From assembly GCF_000374045.1 (NCBI RefSeq), contig NZ_KB893370.1:192716-256715 (forward strand): a stretch of DNA of 64,000 bases, in the 5' to 3' direction. Below the pieces are notes generated by a model. The model saw only the letters and a list, made by a program, of their open reading frames with translations, had not been told where the DNA came from and made no database searches. The translations under genes were made by a program, and so were the position numbers. The DNA comes from Segetibacter koreensis DSM 18137 (GTDB lineage: Bacteria > Bacteroidota > Bacteroidia > Chitinophagales > Chitinophagaceae). Below are positions 1 through 7,419 of the stretch, one piece after another (the stretch's first letter is position 1; every line of letters begins with the position of its first letter).

Positions 1-1182
1 CAAGGCATACAGGGTGAAAAAGGTGAAACAGGTGCTCAAGGCATTCAAGGTTTAAAAGGCGACAAAGGAGATACTGGCGATAAAGGTGAACAAGGCATTC
101 AAGGTGAAAAAGGTGTTCAAGGTATCCAGGGTTTAAAAGGCGACAAAGGTGATACTGGCGAAAAAGGTGAACAAGGTATTCAAGGCATACAAGGTGAAAA
201 AGGTGATACTGGTGCTCAAGGTCTAAAAGGTGACAAAGGAGATACTGGTGATAAAGGTGAACAAGGTATTCAAGGTATTCAAGGTATTCAAGGTATTCAA
301 GGTATCCAAGGCGACAAAGGCGATACTGGTAATAAAGGTGAACAAGGTATTCAGGGCATCCAAGGTGAAAAAGGTGATACTGGTGAAAAAGGAGATGCTG
401 GTGCTCAAGGCGTTCAAGGTTTAAAAGGTGATACCGGTGATAAAGGTGAACAAGGTATTCAAGGCATCCAAGGTGAAAAAGGCGAAACTGGTACTCAAGG
501 CATTCAAGGTTTAAAAGGCGACAAAGGTGATACTGGCGAAAAAGGTGAACAAGGTATTCAAGGTGAAAAAGGTGAAACAGGCGCTCAAGGTATACAAGGT
601 GAAAAAGGTGAAACGGGCACTCAAGGCTTAAAAGGTGACAAAGGAGATACTGGTGAAAAAGGAGATGCTGGTGCTCAAGGCGTTCAAGGTTTAAAAGGTG
701 AAACTGGTGCGCAAGGTATCCAAGGTTTAAAAGGCGACAAAGGAGATACTGGTGTTGGAGTTGAGTCAATAGGCTTTAGTACACAACTAGCAGCAGCAAC
801 TGTAGCCGGAAATCAAACAACCGCTTTATCTTTTGGTAGCAGTAACTTCAATGACCCGGTCGGCAATACGTCTATAAGTACAAACTCATATACTGTACCA
901 AAAGCCGGAGTATATTCTTTTACTGCTCATTTAAATTATACATCAGGTTCGACATCGTTAAGAATGCAGATAAAAGACAACACAGGCAAAATTGTAGGTT
1001 CTTCATTTCTTCCTTCGGGTTCACTAACAACAGAGCAGGGAGCTGAATTAAATGTTATAGTAAAAGCAAGTGCAGGTGCCCAATACCAGGTTTACTTAAT
1101 AGGTGGTAGTCCTAACAATAGTACAGGTTATAGAATAAACGTAGATGCTACCAGCTTTTTTAACGGTCGTTTTGTTTATTAA
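1..1182 (+). CDS. Collagen-like Gly-X-Y repeat protein, 5' end outside window
   Basis: The frame is open from base 1 to the TAA at 1180-1182, so the start lies upstream of the window. The visible part begins with about 84 uninterrupted Gly-X-Y triplets (bases 1 to about 755), dominated by KGD, KGE, QGI and TGA/TGD units; Lys-Gly-Asp/Glu pairs are the kind that stabilise bacterial collagen triple helices lacking hydroxyproline. The last ~140 residues form a non-repetitive, Ser/Thr/Asn-rich beta-type domain resembling the C1q/TNF-like trimerisation heads that commonly cap bacterial collagen-like proteins. Such proteins are usually surface or spore filaments; here export cannot be judged because the N-terminus is missing. 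The T9SS protein 23 bp downstream is probably co-transcribed and suggests an outer-surface location. No function beyond a structural or adhesive one is supported. Confidence 0.9.
   Translation, partial: QGIQGEKGETGAQGIQGLKGDKGDTGDKGEQGIQGEKGVQGIQGLKGDKGDTGEKGEQGIQGIQGEKGDTGAQGLKGDKGDTGDKGEQGIQGIQGIQGIQGIQGDKGDTGNKGEQGIQGIQGEKGDTGEKGDAGAQGVQGLKGDTGDKGEQGIQGIQGEKGETGTQGIQGLKGDKGDTGEKGEQGIQGEKGETGAQGIQGEKGETGTQGLKGDKGDTGEKGDAGAQGVQGLKGETGAQGIQGLKGDKGDTGVGVESIGFSTQLAAATVAGNQTTALSFGSSNFNDPVGNTSISTNSYTVPKAGVYSFTAHLNYTSGSTSLRMQIKDNTGKIVGSSFLPSGSLTTEQGAELNVIVKASAGAQYQVYLIGGSPNNSTGYRINVDATSFFNGRFVY
268..303 (+). repeat. Short tandem 9-mers inside collagen-like gene
   Basis: The unit CAAGGTATT (Gln-Gly-Ile) is repeated head to tail, four to five nearly perfect copies, inside the collagen tract. 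Near-identical units are the kind of sequence that expands or contracts by replication slippage in steps of three residues without breaking the reading frame. Confidence 0.8.
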
Positions 1183-1205
1183 TTCAAGCTTTAAAAAATC
1201 GTAAA

Positions 1206-2390
1206 ATGATCAATAACAAACTATTCGTTTTCATGATATTTTTTATCATGTCACTGAATATAAAAGCTCAGTCGCTTACCACTACGGTCTTACCGTCTTC
1301 TGGCGGGTCTGCATCGGTGGGAGGTGTACAATTAAGCTGGACCTTAGGAGAAACATTTACCCCTATGCTTGCAGGAGGTGCAACTATAGTCACACAGGGT
1401 TTCCAACAACCTGAGCTTCAAATCTGGACCGGTAATGTTAATACTGCTATTTGTGCAGGCAGCACTATAACTGTACCCTACACGGCCTCAGGTATCACAA
1501 GTACAACAAATAAGTTTGTTGCGGAGCTATCGGACGCAAAAGGAAGGTTCAGCAAAGCGACCATCCTGGGAAGTATAACAAATAATAAAAATGGCGCTAT
1601 AATAGTTAATATTCCTCAAAACACAACAACGGCGAGCGATTATAGAATTAGAGTAAGAAGTACGATAGCTGAGTTTGTAGCACCCGATAATGGTAAATCG
1701 ATAACAATAAGTAAAGTAGTAGCCGAAATACCAGATGCATACGCCTATTCAAAGGGAGTTGCTGTAAACACCATTTATGATGGCTGGGTTCCTGCATCTG
1801 CACTTACACTTAGAGCTCATGTTATTGAAGGTATAGGCCCGTTCTCTTACATTTGGAAGAATAGTGCCGGTACTACAGTTGGCAAGTCTGACACTTACAA
1901 AGTAACTGCTCCCGATACTTACACCGTCTCTGTTATAGACAGCAAGGGCTGCGGTTCAATCATAAAGAAAACAATAAAAATGATGAATGTAAGGTGCGGC
2001 GCTGATGTTCAGATTTGCCGAAAGATTAAAGGCAGTTTTGTTACATCCTGTATTAATGCCCAACTGGTCGATAGTTACTTAACTCCGGATGCAATGCTTG
2101 GTTCTTGTTCAGGATTAGCAAGACCCGATGTAACTAATAATAGTTTCAATATCCAGGTATTTCCAAATCCATCCACAACCACTTTTACATTAAAAATGGA
2201 AAGTGACTTAGCAGAATACGCAACTTTAGTAGTGGTCAATGAGTACGGGCAGATTGTTGAATTAAGAAATAATATATGGCCTGGCCAAACAATTGTACTA
2301 GGAAGCAAATATTTACCCGGAATTTATTATGCGGAATTTATACAGAAAAACATAAAAAAGGCTGTTAAGCTCTTTAAATCAAAGAATTAA
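1206..2390 (+). CDS. T9SS type A sorting domain protein with Ig/PKD-like region
   Basis: A 394-residue secreted protein. Residues 1-22 are a Sec signal peptide ending in KAQ. Residues ~190-255 hold a PKD/SprB-like Ig module (pattern GPFSYIWKNSAG...YTVSVIDSKGCG). The last ~78 residues form the Por secretion tail (start FNIQVFPNPSTTTFTLKM, end IKKAVKLFKSKN), the signal recognised by the type IX secretion system for export across the outer membrane. The N-terminal 60 residues (SSGGSASVGGVQLSWTLGE) are a segment often seen at the start of Bacteroidota T9SS cargo. It follows the collagen-like gene by 23 bp and is followed by a strong terminator, so the two probably form one transcript making surface components. 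No catalytic motif is seen; the function is unknown. Confidence 0.85.
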   Translation: MINNKLFVFMIFFIMSLNIKAQSLTTTVLPSSGGSASVGGVQLSWTLGETFTPMLAGGATIVTQGFQQPELQIWTGNVNTAICAGSTITVPYTASGITSTTNKFVAELSDAKGRFSKATILGSITNNKNGAIIVNIPQNTTTASDYRIRVRSTIAEFVAPDNGKSITISKVVAEIPDAYAYSKGVAVNTIYDGWVPASALTLRAHVIEGIGPFSYIWKNSAGTTVGKSDTYKVTAPDTYTVSVIDSKGCGSIIKKTIKMMNVRCGADVQICRKIKGSFVTSCINAQLVDSYLTPDAMLGSCSGLARPDVTNNSFNIQVFPNPSTTTFTLKMESDLAEYATLVVVNEYGQIVELRNNIWPGQTIVLGSKYLPGIYYAEFIQKNIKKAVKLFKSKN

Positions 2391-2402
2391 AATTTACCAA
2401 AC

Positions 2403-2439
2403 AAAAAGCCGTCTCAAGAGATTGAGGCGGTTTTTTTTT
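2403..2439 (+). terminator. Rho-independent terminator
   Basis: CCGTCTCA (2409-2416) pairs with TGAGGCGG (2423-2430), one G-U pair, six-base loop, followed by nine T (2431-2439). It lies 13 bp after the stop of the T9SS cargo gene and closes the collagen/T9SS unit. Confidence 0.9.
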
Positions 2440-2642
2440 GTTTACAGCCGCACTATCAATTGTTATGTTAATAACAATTACTTTATAAAAATCAATGCGT
2501 TAAGTTAGCCTCCCAAACAGCTAAGACCGAGGTACGAGAAATCATAGCATAAAATCTTTTCGAAGGCATTTTTATGCTTTAAGCTATTTTTATTCGTTTT
2601 TCAATAAAAATATTAATAACATTTAAATCGTTTAAAGTTTCA

Positions 2643-2836
2643 TTAAATACTAACCTTCTTTAATGCTGCAACTGCATAGTTTGCTGCGCGTGCAGTAAGT
2701 GCCATGAAAGTTAAAGACGGGTTTTGATTTTTTACTGAAGTCATACAAGCTCCGTCTGTTACAAAAACATTTTTGCGCCAAATGTATTTGCAGCAACCCC
2801 TTTTGTATTAATATTTACATTCGAAGAATCTCCTGG
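2643..2836 (-). pseudogene. C-terminal remnant of a GMC family oxidoreductase
   Basis: On the minus strand the bases read as the conserved end of a GMC oxidoreductase: VFVTDGACMTS, NPSLTFMALTARA and a tail ANYAVAALKKV followed by TAA at 2643. The VTDGACMTS...QNPSLT..ALTARA block is characteristic of the FAD-dependent GMC C-terminal domain. The upstream piece (PGDSSNVNINTKGVAANTFG) is in another frame; the shift falls at the T-run 2770-2774. Upstream, the frame meets a stop and the rest of the enzyme (~500 residues) is absent. GMC enzymes of this type oxidise sugars in the periplasm of Bacteroidota, which fits the DUF1080 gene next door. Confidence 0.75.
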
Positions 2837-2899
2837 TATACAGGTTCTATTAGGTTAACTAAACATAAATTACTTTCAATTATTTCTAAGATGATTTAT

Positions 2900-3145
2900 A
2901 AGTAATCACTTTTTTACCATCCTACAATCTTTTTCAGATCCAAACTCACTTTATCCTCAAACAATTCCTTTCTATGATTACAGACACTCCGGCTTCGCAA
3001 CCAGAATTTGCAAATGCAAAAACCATTTCACTACAGAGTAAATATGAATAAATATCGCATCTACCCCATTTCTATTTCGAAGGTCTTTAAGATCTGCATA
3101 TATTGCAGGCACTTTTAAATCTATACATACATTTCCTAAGCATTA
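2900..3145 (-). pseudogene. Possible degraded Gfo/Idh/MocA-like oxidoreductase fragments
   Basis: The minus strand carries protein-like pieces in several frames: an N-terminal-looking run ending DLKDLRNRNGVDAIFI (about 3045-3112), then FAFANSGCEAGVSVIIE in another frame, then ELFEDKVSLDLKKIVG in a third (about 2930-2985). The first resembles the stretch before the conserved ATP/TPxxxH segment of Gfo/Idh/MocA dehydrogenases. The pieces are collinear but frameshifted, as in a decayed gene. The family call is tentative; this is pattern recognition, not a search result. The rest of 2440-3159 is AT-rich without any recognisable gene. Confidence 0.35.
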
Positions 3146-3159
3146 AATTAGCATTGTTT

Positions 3160-3900
3160 ATGATTAAAATTCCATTTTTTATTCTATTGTTTGTTAGTAC
3201 TATTTTTTATGCATGCTCGTCTTCAAGAAGCCAGTCAGCAAGCGGACAACCAAATGTTTTAACGCAAAAAGAACAAAGTGACGGTTGGCAACTGTTATTT
3301 GATGGCAAAACAACAAATGGCTGGCATACTTACAATAAAGATTTTGTAACCAAAAATTGGAATGTGGTTGATGGCGCGATATTGCTGGATCCAACGGTAA
3401 AAGATGACCGTGGTAACGGAGATTTAGTTACAGATAACGAATACGAAAATTACGAGTTTTCTACTGAGTGGAGGATTTCTGAGGGTGGCAACAGTGGAAT
3501 TATTTTTGATATAAAAGAAGATCCTAAATTTCATGATACTTACAATACAGGTGCTGAAATGCAGGTATTGGATAATATAAAAGCTTCTGACAATAAAAAA
3601 GAAAATCATTTGGCAGGTTTATTATACGACTTGTCAGGCACTGCTTCATTATCAAAGCCAAAACCAGTAGGACAATGGAACGAGGCCAGAATTATTCAGA
3701 ATAACGGACATCTTACTTTTTATTTTAATGGCATAAAAACAGTTGATGTGCAAGAGGGCAGTGACGAGTGGAAAAATATGGTTGCTAACAGCAAGTTTAA
3801 AACCTGGACTGATTTTATGACTTCTCCAAAAGGAAAAATAGCTTTTCAAAATCACGATCATGTGGTGGCCTTTCGAAACGTTAAGATCCGAAAGCTTTAA
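3160..3900 (+). CDS. DUF1080 (3-keto-disaccharide hydrolase family) lipoprotein
   Basis: I prefer the ATG at 3160 (246 residues) to an upstream TTG-type start at 3103, because it begins a lipoprotein signal peptide, MIKIPFFILLFVSTIFYAC, with Cys19 as lipidation site. The rest is one DUF1080 (pfam06439) concanavalin-like domain: GWQLLFDGKTTNGWHTY, GDLVTDNEYENYEF, a glycine-rich NSGIIFDI strand, AEMQVLDN and the closing VAFRNVKIRKL. The family includes enzymes that hydrolyse 3-keto-glycosides made by periplasmic sugar oxidation. It probably sits on the periplasmic or outer membrane. A second family member lies at 47.3 kb, and dead oxidoreductase genes sit just upstream, suggesting a formerly larger sugar-oxidation locus. 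Confidence 0.88.
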   Translation: MIKIPFFILLFVSTIFYACSSSRSQSASGQPNVLTQKEQSDGWQLLFDGKTTNGWHTYNKDFVTKNWNVVDGAILLDPTVKDDRGNGDLVTDNEYENYEFSTEWRISEGGNSGIIFDIKEDPKFHDTYNTGAEMQVLDNIKASDNKKENHLAGLLYDLSGTASLSKPKPVGQWNEARIIQNNGHLTFYFNGIKTVDVQEGSDEWKNMVANSKFKTWTDFMTSPKGKIAFQNHDHVVAFRNVKIRKL

Positions 3901-3957
3901 TGTGTGAAGGCACCTTGGCAATGTTCTTAAAAGCGTTTGCAATTTTCTTCAGATATA

Positions 3958-3997
3958 AAAAAAATCCCTTAAATATAACATTTAGGGGATTTTTTTA
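3958..3997 (+). terminator. Rho-independent terminator
   Basis: TCCCTTAAAT (3965-3974) pairs with ATTTAGGGGA (3980-3989), one G-U pair, five-base loop, flanked by an A-run upstream and seven T downstream. It lies ~60 bp after the DUF1080 stop; the flanking A-run means it could also act for minus-strand transcripts. Confidence 0.85.
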
Positions 3998-4125
3998 TTA
4001 AAAAATGTTGCGGAATTAAATTAATGAGATTTTAAAAACACAAACGCTGGTGCTCTACGAGTAGTAAAATTAAACAGCAAGCCACTTACACATTGTAACA
4101 TAATTTCTGTTTTTATTTCAAAGCT

Positions 4126-5352
4126 CTATTTGCTTAGGTCCAATGCATGATCTCCTGCAACGTCCTCTCCATTCCATACTTTTACTGCCGTCCAGGGTTG
4201 GGATGCGGAAGACCAGAAATCATCAGACTCAGGCAATCCTAATGGCAAGAAAATATTTGTGCAGATATATAAGCTTCCTGTTGTATTATAAACATCAGCA
4301 AGGTCAGGTTGATTACCACATAAACCTATTGTCAACCAGCCTGCTTTATCAAATGTTCCGGGAGCGTCCATTGTTTTTTTTATGACTGCTGTTAATGCTC
4401 CTCTCACCTGTGCCGGTTTTAAAGATTGCGGCAGTTGTTTCCGTAATGCCATATCCGCTAAATGATGAAAGGCAGCGCCGCGGTAAACAATGGAACGGCC
4501 CACAGCAGGAAAACTCCCGTCTGTATTTATTAGCCTTTCCTGTATCTCTGCATAACGTTTGTTTATTTTATCAAGTTTTGGTTCAAACCAGGCGTAGGAG
4601 TTGTCTTTACTGTCTGCAATATCTACTATGGTAGCAAGGTAAGGTTGTATTACATAGCTGTTATAATAATTAAAAGCGAAGTTCATTCCATCGGAAAACA
4701 TACCGTCGCCTATGTACCAATGCTGAGCAAATTCCCTCACACCGTATTCAATGCGCACTTTGTCGTAATTTAAACCATATTTACAAAAAAAAGATTCGAT
4801 CATTGCTGAAAACAAAATCCAATTGTTATATCCCGGAACAATAGAACGGCTCTTTATTAAAGCAGAGACAGCCTGGTTTTTAACAGTTTCATTCAAATGC
4901 TCCCACAGCCAGGGACAACGTATAAAGGCAAGTGCAACAAAGGATGCATCCACCAAAGGCTGGCCTCCCTGTTCCCAAACCATATAGTCTTTTGAGGTTG
5001 AATCAACTGCATTTGCAATTGCCTTTAACGACCACGCCCGGTACTGATTGCGTAAAGCAACTTCTTCTTTTGAACCTCCTTCCAAATTTAGCCACGGAGC
5101 TATCCCACTTAATGTTCGTCCGAAGGCTTCAAGATAAGCTACCTTAGCCCGTTGCCCGACGTTGTCTACTCTTTTAGATAAAATGCCCGGCATTTTTTCT
5201 TTTAGCTTGTCTTCCGCCAGGTTTGACATAACCGGTCGTGCTACTTTATCTAAATATTTCAGCCAACTTATTCTGTCATTTATTTTTGCTGTACTCTTAT
5301 CTTGAGCTGTTGAGGCGAGGACAAGAATATTGCTAAGACAAATTACTTCCAA
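4126..5352 (-). CDS. DUF2264 domain protein, 5' end apparently frameshifted
   Basis: The protein is a DUF2264 member: it has the RPVMSNLAEDKLKEKMP region, then YLEAFGRTLSGIAPWL, WEQGGQPLVDASFVALAFI and the IGDGMFSDG block typical of this (alpha/alpha)6-barrel-like family, which is linked to uronic-acid polysaccharide breakdown but has no firm reaction. The frame opens only at a TTG (5352) and gives MEVICLSNILVLASTAQ, which looks like the inner part of a signal peptide. An ATG at 5363-5361 starts a different frame (MRKYWK then stop). Adding one base to the A-run (T-run 5355-5358 on the plus strand) would join ATG to the main frame as MRKILEVICLSNILVLASTAQ, split here only for length by eye. 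So either the TTG is used and export is impaired, or the gene has a recent one-base deletion or sequencing error. Confidence 0.8.
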   Translation of the reverse strand: MEVICLSNILVLASTAQDKSTAKINDRISWLKYLDKVARPVMSNLAEDKLKEKMPGILSKRVDNVGQRAKVAYLEAFGRTLSGIAPWLNLEGGSKEEVALRNQYRAWSLKAIANAVDSTSKDYMVWEQGGQPLVDASFVALAFIRCPWLWEHLNETVKNQAVSALIKSRSIVPGYNNWILFSAMIESFFCKYGLNYDKVRIEYGVREFAQHWYIGDGMFSDGMNFAFNYYNSYVIQPYLATIVDIADSKDNSYAWFEPKLDKINKRYAEIQERLINTDGSFPAVGRSIVYRGAAFHHLADMALRKQLPQSLKPAQVRGALTAVIKKTMDAPGTFDKAGWLTIGLCGNQPDLADVYNTTGSLYICTNIFLPLGLPESDDFWSSASQPWTAVKVWNGEDVAGDHALDLSK

Positions 5353-5497
5353 TATTTTCTCATCAGGTTCTAATTTGCTGTTTCAATTCATCCGTATCGA
5401 GTACTATTTTTACTCTATGTCTTATACAGGAGCGTTTTTTACCACGAGAACCGGCTAACATTACTAACTAAAAAACCGTGAAAAATATGATTTTTTA

Positions 5498-5584
5498 ATA
5501 ATTTTTTGCTGTTTCCCAAACAAAATCACTGTCTGTATCATTGGGCTGACTAACACTTGCATAGCCATCGCTAGCAACCCACTA
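5498..5584 (-). other. In-frame extension after methyltransferase stop
   Basis: Immediately after the TAG at 5584-5582 the same frame reads TGG GTT GCT and continues with SDGYASVSQPNDTDSDF and WETAKNY to a TAA near 5498. The composition looks protein-like. It could be a former C-terminus cut off by a nonsense mutation, or chance. Confidence 0.3.
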
Positions 5585-6271
5585 AACAACCACTTCGCTT
5601 TTTACTCCCCGCACGGTAATAAGAGCCTCAAAATCGCGGTCTTTGAAGTCAAGTTCTTCTACAGTCAGCTCCTCTGCACACATACCATACAAAAAAGCGG
5701 TAGCGACCAGCACGTTACCATGCGCCTCTACCTCCACATTAGTGGGGCCAAATAAGTCACCAAAAAGACGTTGAACGGCCGCGCTTGTTAAGCGCCAATA
5801 GTCGCCCCAGCGATCCATATCATAACGGCAGATCGGGCTAAGTGATGGAAGCGAGCCTAGCAGTACACCGCCAGGTTTCAGTATACGGTGAAGTGTGCGG
5901 ACGGCAGCAGTTACATCATATATAAAGTGCAATGTTTGGGTAATAATAATACAATCAAAACTGTCAGATGGAACGTGATCGGCATTGGTAAGGTCGGCAA
6001 TGATGGTTGGCGAAGAGTCAGGGTGATCCTGATCAAGCACATCAGACTGAGAGACACGACTACCTCCAAACCTGCGGGTATATCGGTCGTCACCAATTTC
6101 AACAACGTGGCCTGAAATATCTGCTGAATGCTGACTTAGAAATTTATTAATGTAGTAACGGTCAATGGGCTGCCCCCGATCATAACCAAAGGACCTGGTT
6201 AACGGCTCTAGTCTGCGCAGATCGCCGAGATTTACTTTTCCTACAATCGGCGTTGCTTGTTTTTGCTCCAT
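5582..6271 (-). CDS. Class I SAM-dependent methyltransferase
   Basis: A 229-residue methyltransferase from the ATG at 6271; a TTG 45 bases further upstream is less likely. Motif I is VVEIGDD (residues 56-62), followed by an acidic loop, IIADLTN, the motif IV region FDCIIITQTLHFI and the post-motif LHRILKPGGVLLGSLP (about 127-142), all typical of the Methyltransf_11 fold. The sequence before motif I (GQPIDRYYINKFL) matches methyltransferases found in sugar and surface polysaccharide clusters. It is last of three minus-strand genes with a glycosyltransferase and a PIG-L deacetylase, so a sugar or sugar-conjugate acceptor is likely but not shown. After its TAG stop the same frame continues for 28 sense codons to a TAA (see separate finding). 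Confidence 0.85.
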   Translation of the reverse strand: MEQKQATPIVGKVNLGDLRRLEPLTRSFGYDRGQPIDRYYINKFLSQHSADISGHVVEIGDDRYTRRFGGSRVSQSDVLDQDHPDSSPTIIADLTNADHVPSDSFDCIIITQTLHFIYDVTAAVRTLHRILKPGGVLLGSLPSLSPICRYDMDRWGDYWRLTSAAVQRLFGDLFGPTNVEVEAHGNVLVATAFLYGMCAEELTVEELDFKDRDFEALITVRGVKSEVVV

Positions 6272-6502
6272 ACCTGCTGTTCGTTTATTCGGAATAACTC
6301 TTTTTTGCAATGACAATATAATTGGGGGATCAAGAGATTGAGGAAACGAAACGTCCTAAATCTTAAACTATTTATCCTGGCTTTTTATTATAAAACTGAC
6401 GTTACCTGCTTTTTTATACCTTTTTATTACTGACAACCAGTAATTATTCCGCGGATGTCAATAGTATGTTCAACTTTGATACATCCCCTAATTATGAACA
6501 GC

Positions 6503-7315
6503 TCAAGGATCAGCGGTGATGAACTCCGCGCTACTTAAACACCAGCTCAAATACGTAGGAACGCTTTCTCCCAAGGTGCTATAACCACTATTATCATAAA
6601 CGGCTTTTTCATAGGCTGAAAACATCCCTGATTTCCAGAATAAACCTGTTAGATTCAAGTTCTCTTTATTATTACTGACGCTGTAGCCAACATACAACGT
6701 CTGCTTAATAGTTGAGATGAGAGTCATGTCCTGAATAGCCTGCCCTGTTGCAATATGGTCTTTGTGGTCGTTTGGATTTGTGTCGGTATTTGGGTTCAGG
6801 TAGTTAATCATTATTTCTGATATACCTTGACATTCCGACTTAATGATGGATTGAAGAGTAGTATAGAAGTCTGGCCAGCTTTTATAGGTGGTTGAATTGT
6901 CTAAGGCAGTAATAGCACTTATCTCCTCTCCTCTAAACTTGGAAAGACTTTGATAATGGTTTTGCGAGAATCCATTACCATCAAGGTTGCCATCTGGCAA
7001 ACGAAGAAAATAACATGTAGCGTTATTCGCGGTCCAATAGTTGATAGTATGTTTGTTAAACTCTCTTGTGCCAACAGATTCTGAAAGGGCCTCAAGAGGT
7101 TGCAGGCAAAATCTAATGGAACTTTTTGATCCTTCCTCCCGGGCAAACCAAAATGTTTCGCCAGCTCCAGCATCGCCTGCAGTGGTAATTATGAAGACAA
7201 CTTTACCACCGGGTGCCACAAGATCGTTATAGGCATTTGGCTGCATGAAAAGTTGCCAGTCGTCAGCGTGTGCAACTACATAAAAAGAAATCTTTGTAAA
7301 TTGTTTCTCTGCCAT
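6503..7315 (-). CDS. PIG-L family (LmbE-like) deacetylase
   Basis: From the ATG at 7315 the product has 270 residues; a TTG at 7339 is possible but less likely. The zinc-site motif HADDWQ gives His16, Asp18 and Asp19 in the AHPDDE position of PIG-L enzymes, followed by the strand VVFIITTAGDAG and, near residue 183, DHKDH, matching the second metal-binding His motif. PIG-L proteins remove N-acetyl groups from GlcNAc-containing substrates (mycothiol and bacillithiol precursors, GPI, antibiotic aglycones). No signal peptide is seen, so it acts in the cytoplasm. It lies 104 bp after the glycosyltransferase stop, and the pair suggests transfer of an N-acetyl sugar followed by deacetylation. The acceptor is unknown. 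HADDW instead of HPDDE marks it as a divergent branch. Confidence 0.85.
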   Translation of the reverse strand: MAEKQFTKISFYVVAHADDWQLFMQPNAYNDLVAPGGKVVFIITTAGDAGAGETFWFAREEGSKSSIRFCLQPLEALSESVGTREFNKHTINYWTANNATCYFLRLPDGNLDGNGFSQNHYQSLSKFRGEEISAITALDNSTTYKSWPDFYTTLQSIIKSECQGISEIMINYLNPNTDTNPNDHKDHIATGQAIQDMTLISTIKQTLYVGYSVSNNKENLNLTGLFWKSGMFSAYEKAVYDNSGYSTLGESVPTYLSWCLSSAEFITADP

Positions 7316-7419
7316 GCATCGAGTTTTTTCCAATTTCAATAATAGTTACTCAAAATAGAGACATTCATCCCCGAATTGATAACGAAATACTGAAAACCTA
7401 CCTTATTTTTATCTAATCC

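Noticed and set aside
223-424. Opposite-strand and shifted reading frames within the collagen repeats, rich in Leu/Thr/Val
   Set aside because: They are by-products of the periodic Gly-X-Y coding DNA; frame 1 is open over the whole region and ends in a plausible C-terminal domain.
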